Of a DNA stretch of 64,000 nucleotides, positions 26,879 through 38,023 are shown piece after piece. Each line of letters opens with the position of its first letter. The stretch's first letter is position 1. The position numbers were made by a program, and so were the translations under genes. The stretch is from Hymenobacter sp. YIM 151500-1 (GTDB lineage Bacteria; Bacteroidota; Bacteroidia; Cytophagales; Hymenobacteraceae): contig NZ_CP110139.1 in assembly GCF_025979885.1 (NCBI RefSeq), positions 1,488,001 through 1,552,000 on the forward strand, read 5' to 3'. The notes under the pieces were generated by a model, which saw nothing but the letters and a program-made list of their open reading frames with translations, had not been told where the DNA came from and did not search any database.

Positions 26879-29147
26879 CCAACGCCGCCTGTTCCTCGGC
26901 TTCCTGGCTGAGGTCTACCAGCGACATTTGCTCTTCGTCGGTTTCCGGGGCGTTGGGGAAGTCGTCGGCGGGCACGGCTTCGGGCTGGTCCTCGGCGGCT
27001 ACGGGCATGTCGGCGCGGGTCAGGTACTCGTCGTAGAGCGCCGTTTCGGGCATGCTGGCGTAGGTGCGGTGGTAGAACTCGCGGTGCACGTTAAACACGG
27101 GCTCGTCGGTGGCGGGCTGGCGGCGGATGTAGGCGCCGTCTTCGCGCATGAGGTAGGTGTTCTGGTTGTCCTTCAGGTTGAAGTACAGGATGTTGATGGC
27201 CTCGCGCTTGAGCTGGGGGTTCACAATCAGAAACAAGGCCTCAATACGCCGATCAAAGGAGCGCACCATGAGGTCGGCGGAGCCGGCGTATACTTTGGGC
27301 TGCCCGGCTTGGTGGAAGTAGAACAGCCGGGAGTGTTCCAGGAAGTCGCCCACGATGCTGCGCACCTCGATGTTCTCACTAAGCCCCGCCCGGCCCGGCC
27401 GCAGGCAGCAGATGCCGCGCACGATAAACCGGATGGGCACGCCCGCCTTGCTGGCCTTGTAAAACTCGTCTATCATCTCCTTGTCTTCCAAGGAGTTCAT
27501 CTTCATCACGATGCCACTGGGCAGGCCTTTCTTGGCGTTGCGCACCTCTTCGCGCACCAGCGAAATCAGCTGCTGGCGCATGTCCTTGGGGGCCGTAATC
27601 AGGTACTCGTACTCGTCGGGCTGGGAATGGCCGGTGATGACGTTGAAGAATTCCGACACGTCGTGGCCGTACACGTCGTTGGTGGTCAGCAGGCTCACGT
27701 CGGTGTAGATGCGCGAGGTCTGCTCGTTGTAGTTGCCCGACCCGATGTGCACGTAGCGAGTCACCTTCTCCCCTTCCTTGCGGATAATCATCATCATCTT
27801 GGTGTGGGTCTTGTACTTGCTCACCCCGTAGATAACAAAGCAGCCGGCCTTTTCCAGCTTGGCACCTTCCCGGATGTTGCGCTCCTCGTCAAAGCGCGCC
27901 TTCACCTCAAACAGCACCGACACGTGCTTGCCGTTTTCGGCGGCCTTGAGCAGGGCGGCCGTCACGCGGGAGTCGTCGGCGAGGCGGTAGATGGTTTGCT
28001 TGATGCCCAGCACGTGCGGGTCTTCGGCGGCCTGCTCCAGCAGCCGCACCACCGGCTCGATGGAGTTGTAGGGGTGGTGGAGCAGCACGTCGTGGTGCTT
28101 GAGGTAGTCGAAGAGGTTTTCCTCGGTGCCTTCCGGCAGGCTCAGTGGGGGCACGGGCGCGGGCGTGCGGGAGCCGCGGCCCCGGAAGTTGGGGTGGCGC
28201 AGAATCTGCAAGAGCCCTTTCAGGTCGATGAGCGAGGAAATGACGAACACGTTGCCGTTGTCAATCTTCCACCGTTCCCGGAGCACGGCCATGAGCAGAC
28301 TGGAGGCATTGGGCTCCACCTCCAGGCGCACCACGCGGCCTTTCTTGCGGGTTTTCAGGCCCAGCTGAATTTCCTTGATGAAGTCCACGTCGATGTCGTC
28401 GGACTCTTCCAGGGTGAAGTCGCCGTTGCGGGTGATGCGGAACAGGTTGGCTGACACAATTTCCACGTTGCGGAACAGCTTGGGCAGGTTGGCCCGCACG
28501 ATTTCCTCAATCGGAACGAAGATTACCCGGTCCTTGCGCGTCAGTTCGAAGAAGCGCGACAGGTTCTGCGGAATCTGCACGAAGGTCAGCCGCTCCTGCC
28601 CTTTCTCGGTGTCGGCTTCGAGGCCGCCGGCCCGCGTCACCACCCCGAAGATGAGCATCTGGTTCATCATCAGCGGGAAGCCGTGGTAGGAGTCGTACAC
28701 CATGGGCGTGAGCAGCGGGAAGATGGTGTTCTTGAAGTAGCCATCGGCCTTCTTCAGCTCCAGCTCCGTCAGCTCATCCATGCGCAGGATGTTGAAGCCG
28801 TTCTTCTCGAACTGCGGCTTTAGCTCGTTGAGGTAGGTCAGGCTCTGGTCGTTGACGAAGCGGTGGGCAAAGTCTAGCAGCTTCCTGCGAAACGGCAGCT
28901 CCCGCAGCCCCGAGTAGTCCACCCGCTCCTTGCCGTAGTCGATGTAGTTGTATAGGGAGCCCACCCGAATCATGAAAAACTCATCCAGGTTGGAGGAGGT
29001 AATGGCCATGAACCGCAGCCGGTCGAACAGGGTGCGGCCGGGGTCCTTGGCCTGGTCCAGCACCCGGTAGTTAAACCGCAGCCAGCTCAGGTCGCGGCTG
29101 ATGTATTTGCTTTTGCGGATAAGGTCGGCGGACTTGAACAGTTTCAT
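26874..29147 (-). CDS. ppk1: Polyphosphate kinase 1
   Basis: The protein has 757 aa, slightly longer than E. coli Ppk. It polymerises the gamma phosphate of ATP into polyphosphate. The N-terminal domain begins YISRDLSWLRFNYRVLDQA, with the SNLDEFFMIRVG segment typical of the family. The catalytic phospholipase-D-like half contains LLHHPYNSIEPVV, IKQTIYRLADDS, the active-site histidine in YVHIGSGNYNEQT, and a second conserved histidine in FLEHSRLFYF. About 75 acidic C-terminal residues are extra. It is convergent with ppx and lies downstream of ridA on the same strand. An imperfect GGCCGGA/TCCGGCC hairpin sits in the 56-bp gap to ridA. Confidence 0.97.
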   Translation of the reverse strand: MKLFKSADLIRKSKYISRDLSWLRFNYRVLDQAKDPGRTLFDRLRFMAITSSNLDEFFMIRVGSLYNYIDYGKERVDYSGLRELPFRRKLLDFAHRFVNDQSLTYLNELKPQFEKNGFNILRMDELTELELKKADGYFKNTIFPLLTPMVYDSYHGFPLMMNQMLIFGVVTRAGGLEADTEKGQERLTFVQIPQNLSRFFELTRKDRVIFVPIEEIVRANLPKLFRNVEIVSANLFRITRNGDFTLEESDDIDVDFIKEIQLGLKTRKKGRVVRLEVEPNASSLLMAVLRERWKIDNGNVFVISSLIDLKGLLQILRHPNFRGRGSRTPAPVPPLSLPEGTEENLFDYLKHHDVLLHHPYNSIEPVVRLLEQAAEDPHVLGIKQTIYRLADDSRVTAALLKAAENGKHVSVLFEVKARFDEERNIREGAKLEKAGCFVIYGVSKYKTHTKMMMIIRKEGEKVTRYVHIGSGNYNEQTSRIYTDVSLLTTNDVYGHDVSEFFNVITGHSQPDEYEYLITAPKDMRQQLISLVREEVRNAKKGLPSGIVMKMNSLEDKEMIDEFYKASKAGVPIRFIVRGICCLRPGRAGLSENIEVRSIVGDFLEHSRLFYFHQAGQPKVYAGSADLMVRSFDRRIEALFLIVNPQLKREAINILYFNLKDNQNTYLMREDGAYIRRQPATDEPVFNVHREFYHRTYASMPETALYDEYLTRADMPVAAEDQPEAVPADDFPNAPETDEEQMSLVDLSQEAEEQAALE

Positions 29148-29203
29148 AAGCGGGAATGCGAAAGGCCGGACAAAATACGAGCAATCCGGCCTAGAATGTA
29201 CGC

Positions 29204-29587
29204 TTAGCCCGGAATAATAGCCGTGGCTTCTATCTCCACCAGCAGCCGCGCATCCAGCAGGGCCGTAACCGCCAGCATAGTCGAGGCCGGCCGGATGCTG
29301 CCAAACACCTCTTCGTGGGCCCGCCCCACGGCTTGCCAGTCAGCTACATTGGTGAGGTAGATGCGGGTGCGCGTCACGTGTTCCAGCGCGGCGCCGGCTT
29401 CCTGTAACGCCGCTGCTATTTTCTCCAGTATCCGCCGGGCCTGGCTGTAGGCATCGGTGCCCGTGATGGCGTCGCCGTCCTGGGCCGTGGTGCCGGCCAC
29501 TTCCACCACATTACCCACCCGCACGGCGCGGGAGTAGCCGACGATAGATTCCCAGGGAGCCCCGGAGGCAATGAGTTGTCGAGTCAT
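29204..29587 (-). CDS. RidA-family (YjgF/UK114) protein
   Basis: The protein has 127 aa from ATG at 29587 ([20 protein letters not shown]). It shows the RidA pattern: [28 protein letters not shown], and the conserved arginine in [13 protein letters not shown]; the expected acidic residue near the C-terminus is in LLVEIEATA. RidA proteins hydrolyse reactive enamine or imine intermediates; this branch (with G-T-T-A rather than G-Q) is often annotated only as Rid family, so deaminase activity is probable rather than sure. It lies 56 bp before ppk1. Confidence 0.88.
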   Translation of the reverse strand: MTRQLIASGAPWESIVGYSRAVRVGNVVEVAGTTAQDGDAITGTDAYSQARRILEKIAAALQEAGAALEHVTRTRIYLTNVADWQAVGRAHEEVFGSIRPASTMLAVTALLDARLLVEIEATAIIPG

Positions 29588-30116
29588 AAGGCAGGCGGTT
29601 GAAGTGGGCAGCGGAAACAAAGCACGAGAAAAAACCAAGTCTTTTCTGAAAACGACACGGCGCACCATCGGGCCGCTGCTGCTGCGGGAGTTTCGGGGGC
29701 GGTGGTACGTGCTGGGCCAGATGCAGGGCAGCGGCCGGCTCGCCTGCTTCGGTCTCGACCGGATTCAAGCCCTGGCCCCTACTGGCCGCACCTTCACCCC
29801 GCCCACCGATTTCGACGCAGCTACATATTTCGCGCACTGCTTTGGTATTACCCGCCCCGCCGATGGCCACGAGCCCCAGCAGGTTCTGCTGCGCTTCGAG
29901 CCGGTGCAGGGCCGCTACGCGCTGAGCTATCCGCTGCACAGTTCCCAGCAGGTGGTGCTACACACCGAAGATGAACTCCGCCTCCGCCTGACCGTGTATG
30001 ACACGCACGAGCTACGCATGGAGCTACTTAGCTACGGCCCGGAAGTGGAGGTGCTGGCTCCAGCGGAGCTGCGCGAATGGCTCCGGCAAAGTCACAGTTT
30101 GGCAATGTCCATCTGA
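29571..30116 (+). pseudogene. Truncated WYL-domain regulator (C-terminal part only)
   Basis: From about 29649 the frame encodes the second half of a WYL domain and the WCX extension: [20 protein letters not shown], then a LDRIQAL segment, VLLRFEPVQGRYALSYPLH and LRLRLTVYDTHELRMELLS. A complete regulator of this type has an N-terminal winged helix and the first half of WYL, about 150 residues more. None of that is present: upstream sequence is ridA on the other strand, and the available start codons fall inside it. It is therefore a decayed remnant, or a stand-alone fragment starting from an ATG at 29571. No frameshift is visible in the remaining part. A terminator follows. Confidence 0.6.
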
Positions 30117-30120
30117 ATTG

Positions 30121-30155
30121 AAAAAGGCCCGCCGTAAGTATGGCGGGCCTTTTAT
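30121..30155 (+). terminator. Rho-independent terminator after the WYL fragment
   Basis: GGCCCGCC (30126-30133) and GGCGGGCC (30142-30149) pair with an 8-nt loop and are followed by TTTTAT and preceded by AAAAA. It can work in both directions, so it may also serve the convergent small gene at 30177. Confidence 0.85.
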
Positions 30156-30176
30156 GCTTTCATCAACTTCGCAGCT

Positions 30177-30443
30177 CTACGACGCCCGCCGTAGCTGCTG
30201 CTCAATGGCATCCACACGGTGCTCCAAGCCATTCAGCCGTTCTACTGCCTCCGCCAAGCGCATTACCGACAGCCGAAGCTCGCCGATGGCCAGGTTGGTT
30301 TGGGCTTGTTGCTGCTCCAGTCGATCCAGCCGCTGATTGGTTTGCTGTTGCTGAATTTTCAGCTCACGCACTTCCTCAATCAGCGTATCCTGCCTGCCAA
30401 GCTGCTCCGTTAGTAATTCAATTATCCGGTCCTCGCCTTTCAT
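30177..30443 (-). CDS. Small coiled-coil protein of unknown function
   Basis: The protein has 88 aa and consists almost entirely of heptads rich in Gln, Glu, Leu and Arg (KIQQQQTNQRLDRLEQQQAQ, then ELRLSVMRLAEAVERL). No signal peptide or membrane segment is visible. Such proteins are common in this phylum next to unrelated genes. It lies on the minus strand between the gyrB gene and the terminator at 30121. I assign no function; spurious translation is unlikely given the clean heptad pattern. Confidence 0.6.
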   Translation of the reverse strand: MKGEDRIIELLTEQLGRQDTLIEEVRELKIQQQQTNQRLDRLEQQQAQTNLAIGELRLSVMRLAEAVERLNGLEHRVDAIEQQLRRAS

Positions 30444-30579
30444 AAGTTTTTAAACGTGCTACGACTAACAAGGTAAGCACTCCCCCAACAAAAACCGCCA
30501 CCCCAAACGGAGCAGCGGCTTTGTTACTACAGAGTTTACTTCATCCGCGAAATCTGCTTAATTCGCGTACGTCCGTGAT

Positions 30580-32580
<2,001 letters not shown>

Positions 32581-32603
32581 TCAGCGCTAAGTGCGTAAGT
32601 AGG

Positions 32604-32611
32604 CAAAGCTA
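32604..32611 (-). promoter_or_regulatory. -7 element of gyrB
   Basis: On the minus strand TAGCTTTG is a perfect TAnnTTTG match. The leader would be about 28 nt. No clear -33 TTTG is visible about 20 bp further upstream. Confidence 0.6.
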
Positions 32612-33012
32612 CCGAAAATATTCGGTTTTTGCCGCGGTTTACGCGGTTTTGGACATTCATATTCTAACACCAAAATATGACTATGAGTGCCCCCGCCCAT
32701 ACTATTTTCGCCAGGCCGACAGCTCAGCCGTAGCGAAGCTAAGGCCTTGATACTGTTGGGTCCACTATCAGACCAGAAAGCCCGCCTGCACTGCGCTACA
32801 GCTGAGCAGCAGGTACGCAGGCTGTATAAGGCGCCGCCCGGCCCGGAGTAACCGTCCGTGGCCCTGGTAAGGATGTGATGAGGCGGCGTGTTGTGCTTCC
32901 TCAGCCGCCTCGCTGTGTGCCCCTGCCAGCTTCCCCGAGCCCTCACGCGCCGTTGAATAGCGGGGCCCGCTGAAAGCAGAAACAACCTGCATAAAGTAGG
33001 CAGCTAGCTCAA
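32612..33012. other. Intergenic stretch with one hairpin
   Basis: Between gyrB and the nuclease gene the only structure I see is GAGGCGGC (32880-32887) with GCCGCCTC (32904-32911), a weak stem with a 16-nt loop and no T tract. A 132-codon minus-strand frame here has no recognisable features. Confidence 0.4.
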
Positions 33013-33852
33013 TCAGTTTGTCGGGCCGTTGTCGACGCGTGCTTCAATGGTTTGCTGCACGTCGGCCGGCACGGCCGAGAGCAGGTCGAGCCCCGTAGTG
33101 GCTTCGATGGCGTCGACGCTGACGCGGTAGCTTCCCCAGTTCAGGCCGACGGTGTTGTCGTTGGGCAGGTTGACGGCAATAACGCGGGTGGAGCCGCCGA
33201 CGCGGGCCGCGTCATCCTTGCCCACGGGCAACACCACCACCACTTTCCAGCAGCGGTCCGGCACCGTCACGCGGCCCTGGTCGAGGGTGGTGGCGGGGCC
33301 ATTGGCGCCGGTGCCGCCGCGGCCGTAGCTGCCGCAGACGATGTACAGCTCCTGGCCCTGGCTGGCAAGGGTGCGGCAATATTCCTCCAGGCTGGCCCAG
33401 GTTTGCTGGTTGAGGCGGGAAGCCTGGGGCACCATATTGGTCATCAGGAAGGTGGCCGAGTTATCGGCGACGGTGCGGGTACGGTCGGCGGAGGGACACA
33501 TGTGGCCCCGGTCGAAGCCCGAGCCGCTGTAGCTACCGCCGCCCACGTGGTACCAGCCGGCCGGCAGGTCTTCATCGGGCCGGAAATCGTCCTGGCGGGC
33601 CGCTGCGCCGCGCCAGCTGGCATCCAGGTGCCAGCTAACCCAGTTCGGAATGCCCCGGTCGCGGTGGTAGCTCAGCGCGTACTGGGGCCGGCTGAGCAAG
33701 TAGTTGGCGGGCTGCTTGGCGTCGGTGGTGGCGCCGCTGGGGTTGCCCAGCGTCAGGTGTTCCGGCAGGGCCGGGCTGGGGTCGTCGGAGCCAGAGCAAG
33801 CGCCGGCTATTAGAGCCAGGATGCCCCAGGCGGGCCAATGTAGTGTGCGCAT
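33013..33852 (-). CDS. Secreted DNA/RNA non-specific endonuclease (NUC1 family)
   Basis: The protein has 279 aa from ATG at 33852; the open frame reaches 34101 but that part overlaps the oxidoreductase gene. A lipobox, IAGAC, ends the signal peptide, so the enzyme is a lipoprotein outside the cytoplasm. The beta-beta-alpha-metal nuclease core shows catalytic His in FDRGHMCPSADRT and the metal-binding Asn in ASRLNQQTWASLE. Early strands include LLSRPQYALSYHRDRGIPNW. Such nucleases degrade DNA and RNA for nutrient use or defence against extracellular DNA. No inhibitor gene is adjacent. A perfect -7 element lies 36 bp upstream. Confidence 0.92.
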   Translation of the reverse strand: MRTLHWPAWGILALIAGACSGSDDPSPALPEHLTLGNPSGATTDAKQPANYLLSRPQYALSYHRDRGIPNWVSWHLDASWRGAAARQDDFRPDEDLPAGWYHVGGGSYSGSGFDRGHMCPSADRTRTVADNSATFLMTNMVPQASRLNQQTWASLEEYCRTLASQGQELYIVCGSYGRGGTGANGPATTLDQGRVTVPDRCWKVVVVLPVGKDDAARVGGSTRVIAVNLPNDNTVGLNWGSYRVSVDAIEATTGLDLLSAVPADVQQTIEARVDNGPTN

Positions 33853-33887
33853 GGAGTACACGGGATACGGTGGGTATATCCTCGCCA

Positions 33888-33895
33888 CAAAGCTA
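33888..33895 (-). promoter_or_regulatory. -7 element of the nuclease gene
   Basis: TAGCTTTG on the minus strand, identical to the element before gyrB, 36 bp upstream of the ATG at 33852. Confidence 0.55.
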
Positions 33896-33970
33896 GCTGC
33901 TGACGCCACTATCCAAAACCCTCGCGCCGCCCCACCGGAAGCGCGGCGGACCGAGCCCCTGGCCGGCTGC

Positions 33971-36208
33971 CTACACCAGCTTGTCGGGCGTAATCGGCAG
34001 CTCACGCACGCGCTTGCCCGTTGCGTTGAACACGGCATTGGCAATGGCTGGGGCCACCCCGATGATGGCAATTTCCCCAATGCCTTTGGTGCCCAGGGCA
34101 TTCACGTGCGGGTCGGACTGATTGACGAACAGCACTTCCACGGCCGGGGCGTCGGCGTGCACGGGCACGTGGTAGTCGGCCAGGTCTTTGGTGACGTAGC
34201 GGCCGAACCGGTCGTCGATAACGGCCGCTTCCATGAGCGCCATACCAATGCCGCCCACGGCTCCGCCCTTCATCTGGTTGCCGGCGGTTTTTTTGTTGAC
34301 GATGGTGCCCGCATCGGCGCAGGAAACCAGCTTGCTCACCCGCACCTCGCCCGTGAGCGGATGCACCCGCACCTCAGCAAAGTGCACGGAGAAGGAGTAC
34401 ATGGAATACTGCCGGTGGTTCTCGCCGTCGGGTTTCGACTCCACGGTAACTACTCCCCCATCGGCCTGCCGCAGCAGGTCGGCGTAGCTGGCGCGGGCGG
34501 CGGGGTTGCCATTCAAGGTCAGGTAGCCATCGGCCAGCACTACATCCTCTTTCCTTGCCGAAGCAAAAGCCGCGTTGCTGGCGGCCGCCAGGGTGCGCAG
34601 CTTCTCTTTCAAGGCCAGGCAGGCTTCCTGCACGGCGGGGCCTACTGTATTCACAATGGCCGACCCGCCTTGCGTGGGGGCGGGGGCAAACTGTGAATTC
34701 CCCCACTCAAACCTGATTCTATCGGGCGACAGGCCCAGCGTGTCGGCGGCAATCTGGGTCATGGCCGTGCCCGTGCCGGGGCCGATATCGGTGACGGCGC
34801 TTTGCAGCACCACCGTGCCGTTGGGCAGCAGCCGGGCGTTGGCCTTCGAGGAGCCGCGGTGCGCCCCGAAGGTGCCCACGCCCATGCCGTAGCCCACCAG
34901 CCACTCGCCGTCGCGCAAGCTGCCGGGCTTGAGTTGGCGCTTGCTCCAGCCGATACGCTCGGCGCCCATCTGGTAGCATTCCTTCAGAAACTTGCTCGAC
35001 CAGGGCCGGCCGTTTTCAGGGTCCCGGTCGGTGTAGTTGCGCAAGCGGAACTCCAGCGGGTCCAGGTTCAGCAGGTGGGCCATTTCGTCCATGGCCGACT
35101 CCAGGGCAAAGGCTCCGGTGGCCTCCCCAGGGCCCCGCATCCAGATGGGCGTGCTCACGTCGAGGGCGGCAATGCGGTAGCGGGTATTCACGTTGGGCGA
35201 CTGGTACATCATGCGCGTCTGCTGCACCGTCGACTCGGTGAACTCCTCGTAGCTCGACGTCTGCCCAATGGCTTCGTGGGTGATGGCCGTAATCCGGCCG
35301 TCGGGCGTGGCGCTCATCCCGATTTTCTGCCAGGCATAGGGGCGGTAGCCCACCATGGTGGTCATCTGCTCGCGGGTGAGCATGAGCTTCACCGGCCGGT
35401 TGACTTTGCGGGCCGCAATGACGGCAGCCGACTCGTGCGGCCAGCTGTGCAGGGCGTTGCCAAAGGCCCCGCCCACGAAGGTGGCAATGACCTTGACGTT
35501 TTCTTCGGGCAGATTCCACTCCTTGGCGAAGTCGCGCCGCGTGGCCAGGGTGCCTTGCGTCTTGTCGTAGAGGGTCAGGCGGTCGGGTGCTTCCCAGTGG
35601 GCGATGATGGACTGTAGCTCTATCGGGTGGTGCACTTCGGTCGGAATAACGTATTCCGCTTCGAGCTTCACCGCACCGGTCTGGTAGGCATCGGCTGTGC
35701 CGCGCACGTAGTCGGCTACTCCCGACTTAGGGTTTTTCTTGGCTTGGGTGGGCACAAAGGCCTGCTTCACGCCCACGGCCATGTCGGTTTCGTGTTTTTC
35801 CGGCTCGTACTGCGCCTGCACCAGCCGCGCCGCGAAGCGGGCCCGCTCCAGGGTATCGGCCACTACTACGGCAATGGGCTGGTCGTTGAAGCGCACCTTG
35901 TCGTCATGGAATACCTTCAGCCGGCCGCCCACGGTCTGGGGCTGCGAGGGGTCCTTGCCCGTGGGGGTGAAGCCCGGCACCTTGGGCGAGTTCAGGTGGG
36001 TGATGACGGCCAGCACGCCGGGTGCCCGCTCGGCGGCACGGGTGTCAATACTCTTGATGCGCCCCTTGGCTATGGTGCTGCCCACCAGCACGGCGTAGCT
36101 CATGTTGGGCAGCTCATATTCCGCCGAGTACGTGGCCGCGCCCGTCACTTTCAGGCGGGCGTCCACCCGGTTCATGCCGGCTCCGATGTGCTTCTCTACT
36201 GGCTTCAT
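33971..36208 (-). CDS. paoC: Molybdenum-binding subunit of a PaoABC-type aldehyde oxidoreductase
   Basis: The protein has 745 aa from ATG at 36208 (MKPVEKHIGAGMNRVDARLK). It belongs to the xanthine oxidase family large subunit. Visible features are the a/b hammerhead domain at the start (VTGAATYSAEYELPNMSYAV), the cofactor-binding segment FVGGAFGNALHSWPHE, WMRGPGEATGAFALESAMDE, and the catalytic glutamate in GTKGIGEIAIIGVAPAIANA. It oxidises aldehydes with water as oxygen source, using a molybdopterin cytosine dinucleotide cofactor. It follows the FAD subunit by 16 bp. E. coli PaoC has no export signal and travels with PaoA through the Tat system; the same fits here. The cofactor-insertion chaperone PaoD is not in the window. 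Confidence 0.92.
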   Translation of the reverse strand: MKPVEKHIGAGMNRVDARLKVTGAATYSAEYELPNMSYAVLVGSTIAKGRIKSIDTRAAERAPGVLAVITHLNSPKVPGFTPTGKDPSQPQTVGGRLKVFHDDKVRFNDQPIAVVVADTLERARFAARLVQAQYEPEKHETDMAVGVKQAFVPTQAKKNPKSGVADYVRGTADAYQTGAVKLEAEYVIPTEVHHPIELQSIIAHWEAPDRLTLYDKTQGTLATRRDFAKEWNLPEENVKVIATFVGGAFGNALHSWPHESAAVIAARKVNRPVKLMLTREQMTTMVGYRPYAWQKIGMSATPDGRITAITHEAIGQTSSYEEFTESTVQQTRMMYQSPNVNTRYRIAALDVSTPIWMRGPGEATGAFALESAMDEMAHLLNLDPLEFRLRNYTDRDPENGRPWSSKFLKECYQMGAERIGWSKRQLKPGSLRDGEWLVGYGMGVGTFGAHRGSSKANARLLPNGTVVLQSAVTDIGPGTGTAMTQIAADTLGLSPDRIRFEWGNSQFAPAPTQGGSAIVNTVGPAVQEACLALKEKLRTLAAASNAAFASARKEDVVLADGYLTLNGNPAARASYADLLRQADGGVVTVESKPDGENHRQYSMYSFSVHFAEVRVHPLTGEVRVSKLVSCADAGTIVNKKTAGNQMKGGAVGGIGMALMEAAVIDDRFGRYVTKDLADYHVPVHADAPAVEVLFVNQSDPHVNALGTKGIGEIAIIGVAPAIANAVFNATGKRVRELPITPDKLV

Positions 36209-36224
36209 GATGCAGGTAAATGGA

Positions 36225-37205
36225 TTAGGCGGCAGCCGCGGTGTTGAGGGCCTGCACCAGGGTATTGGGCGCCAGCCGGAGCTTGTATTCGTTGTGCTTG
36301 AAGGCGCGGGCGCCCTGCATGGCCACCGTGGCGGCCTGGCGGAAGGTTTCTTCGGTGGCGGGCTTGCCCACCAGCGCCTGCTCGGCAGCCAACAGGCGCC
36401 AGGGCTTGTGGGCCACGCCGCCCAGAGCCAGCCGCGCGGCCCGGATAGTAGTGCCATCGAGGTCCAGCGCCGCGGCAGCCGATACCAGGGCAAAGGCGTA
36501 GGAGGCCCGCTCCCGCACTTTGTAGTAGCTCACGTGCTTGGTAAAAGGCCCATCGGGCACGTGCACGGCCGTAATAAGCTCGCCGGGCTCCAGCGTCGTG
36601 TCCTTTTCGGGCGTGTCGCCGGGCAGGCGGTGCAGGTCGGCGAAGGGAATGCTGCGGTTGCCTTTCGGGCCGCTGACCTGCACCGTGGCATCTAGCGCCA
36701 CCAGGGCCACGCTCATGTCGGAGGGGTGCACGGCAATGCACTTGTCGGAGAAGCCGAAAATGGCGTGCATCCGGTTGATGCCTTCCAGCGCCCCGCAGCC
36801 CGAGCCCGGCTCCCGCTTGTTGCAGGGCAGGGCCAGGTCGTAGAAATAGGGGCAGCGGGTGCGCTGCAGCAGGTTGCCACCGGTGGTGGCCATGTTGCGC
36901 AGCTGGGCCGAGGCCCCGGCGTTGATGGCCTGCACCAGCAGCGGCTGCCGCTCGCGCACCTGCCGGTCGTCGGCCACGGTGGCGTTTAGCGCCAGCGCCC
37001 CAATGCGCAGGCCGTTGTTGTCGTGCTCAATCTTGGTTAGCGGCAGGCGGTTGATGTCCACCAGCTTCTGCGGGGTCATCACGCCGCGCTTCATCAGGTC
37101 GACAAGGTTGGTGCCGCCGGCAATGAACGTGGCCGTGGGGTCGTTGGCCACGGCGTCGATGGCCGCCTGCGGCTTGGTGGGGCGGATGTACCGGAACGGG
37201 TTCAT
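36225..37205 (-). CDS. paoB: FAD-binding subunit of the PaoABC-type oxidoreductase
   Basis: The protein has 326 aa from ATG at 37205, overlapping the stop of the upstream subunit (ATGA). The frame continues upstream to 37541 but only as an alternative reading of that gene. CO-dehydrogenase-type flavoprotein motifs are FIAGGTNLVDLMKRGVMTP (FAD pyrophosphate loop) and the ATTGGNLLQRTRC region. The cysteines in RCPYF, PCNKREPGSGCGA match the extra 4Fe-4S cluster known in E. coli PaoB. It passes electrons from the molybdenum site and iron-sulfur clusters to the final acceptor. Confidence 0.92.
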   Translation of the reverse strand: MNPFRYIRPTKPQAAIDAVANDPTATFIAGGTNLVDLMKRGVMTPQKLVDINRLPLTKIEHDNNGLRIGALALNATVADDRQVRERQPLLVQAINAGASAQLRNMATTGGNLLQRTRCPYFYDLALPCNKREPGSGCGALEGINRMHAIFGFSDKCIAVHPSDMSVALVALDATVQVSGPKGNRSIPFADLHRLPGDTPEKDTTLEPGELITAVHVPDGPFTKHVSYYKVRERASYAFALVSAAAALDLDGTTIRAARLALGGVAHKPWRLLAAEQALVGKPATEETFRQAATVAMQGARAFKHNEYKLRLAPNTLVQALNTAAAA

Positions 37206-37834
37206 ACTTTCTGTCCTCCGTTTTTCACTTCCTGAATAGCCGCCACAATGTTGGTGTAGGCTCCGCAGCGGCAGATGTTGCCGCTCATAAACTCCCGGAT
37301 TTCCGCCTCCGAGCCCGCGTGACCTTCGCGCACGCAGGCCACGGCCGACATAATCTGGCCCGGCGTGCAGTAGCCGCACTGGAAGCCGTCGTGCTTGGCA
37401 AAGGCCTCCTGCATGGGGTGTAGCTTGTCGCCGTCGGCCAGGCCTTCGATGGTGGTAATTTCCCGCCCCTCGTGCATCACGGCAAAGCTCAGGCAACTGT
37501 TGACGCGCTGCCCGTCCACGTGCACGGTGCAGGCCCCGCACTGGCCGTAGTCGCAGCCTTTCTTGGTGCCAGTCAGGTGCAATTGTTCGCGCAGCAGGTC
37601 GAGCAGCGTCGTGCGGGGCTCCACCTTTAGCTTGTGTTTTACGCCGTTGACTTTCAAGCTCAGCGGAATTTTCTCGAAGGCCTCCGCCACCCGTTCGTCG
37701 AGCTGGGCAGCGGCGGCTTCCACGACGGGACCGGGCACGAGGGCCAGGGCCGTGAGCAGCGACGACTGTTTGAGAAAGGTGCGCCGGTTTTCGTCGTGGT
37801 TGGCCGGCAGTTCAGGCTCAGGATTCATAGCCAT
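37202..37834 (-). CDS. paoA: 2Fe-2S subunit of the PaoABC-type oxidoreductase, Tat-exported
   Basis: The protein has 210 aa from ATG at 37834; ATG at 37828 is as likely. The N-terminus has a twin-arginine signal, NRRTFLKQSSLLTALALVPG, so the complex is folded in the cytoplasm and exported. The first 2Fe-2S cluster is bound by GCDYGQCGACTVHVDG plus the cysteine in NSCLSF, the second by CGYCTPGQ and CRCGAY. It is the first gene of a translationally coupled three-gene set in the order A-B-C. Periplasmic aldehyde detoxification is the known role in E. coli; the substrate here is unknown. Confidence 0.93.
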   Translation of the reverse strand: MAMNPEPELPANHDENRRTFLKQSSLLTALALVPGPVVEAAAAQLDERVAEAFEKIPLSLKVNGVKHKLKVEPRTTLLDLLREQLHLTGTKKGCDYGQCGACTVHVDGQRVNSCLSFAVMHEGREITTIEGLADGDKLHPMQEAFAKHDGFQCGYCTPGQIMSAVACVREGHAGSEAEIREFMSGNICRCGAYTNIVAAIQEVKNGGQKV

Positions 37835-38023
37835 GAGGAAAAAAAGAAGTAAACAGAAGCTTGAACACGCCGGCCGCCAGGCCGTGGCCGCCAGCAAGAC
37901 GGCCCCAATACGTAAGGCCGCTTTTCAGCCCGCGGTTGCAGTCAGGTTTGAGGCTTCCAACGAAGCCGGACCCTCCCCCACCGGAATGCTGGACCAGCGA
38001 GGGCGTGGTCGCCACCTTGTGTA

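Noticed and set aside
26928..28454. A 508-codon plus-strand frame opposite ppk1
   Set aside because: Antisense shadow rich in Val, His and Gly, with no recognisable domain; ppk1 is complete.
32587..32985. A 132-codon minus-strand frame between gyrB and the nuclease gene
   Set aside because: It would contain the gyrB promoter element and shows no protein-like pattern.
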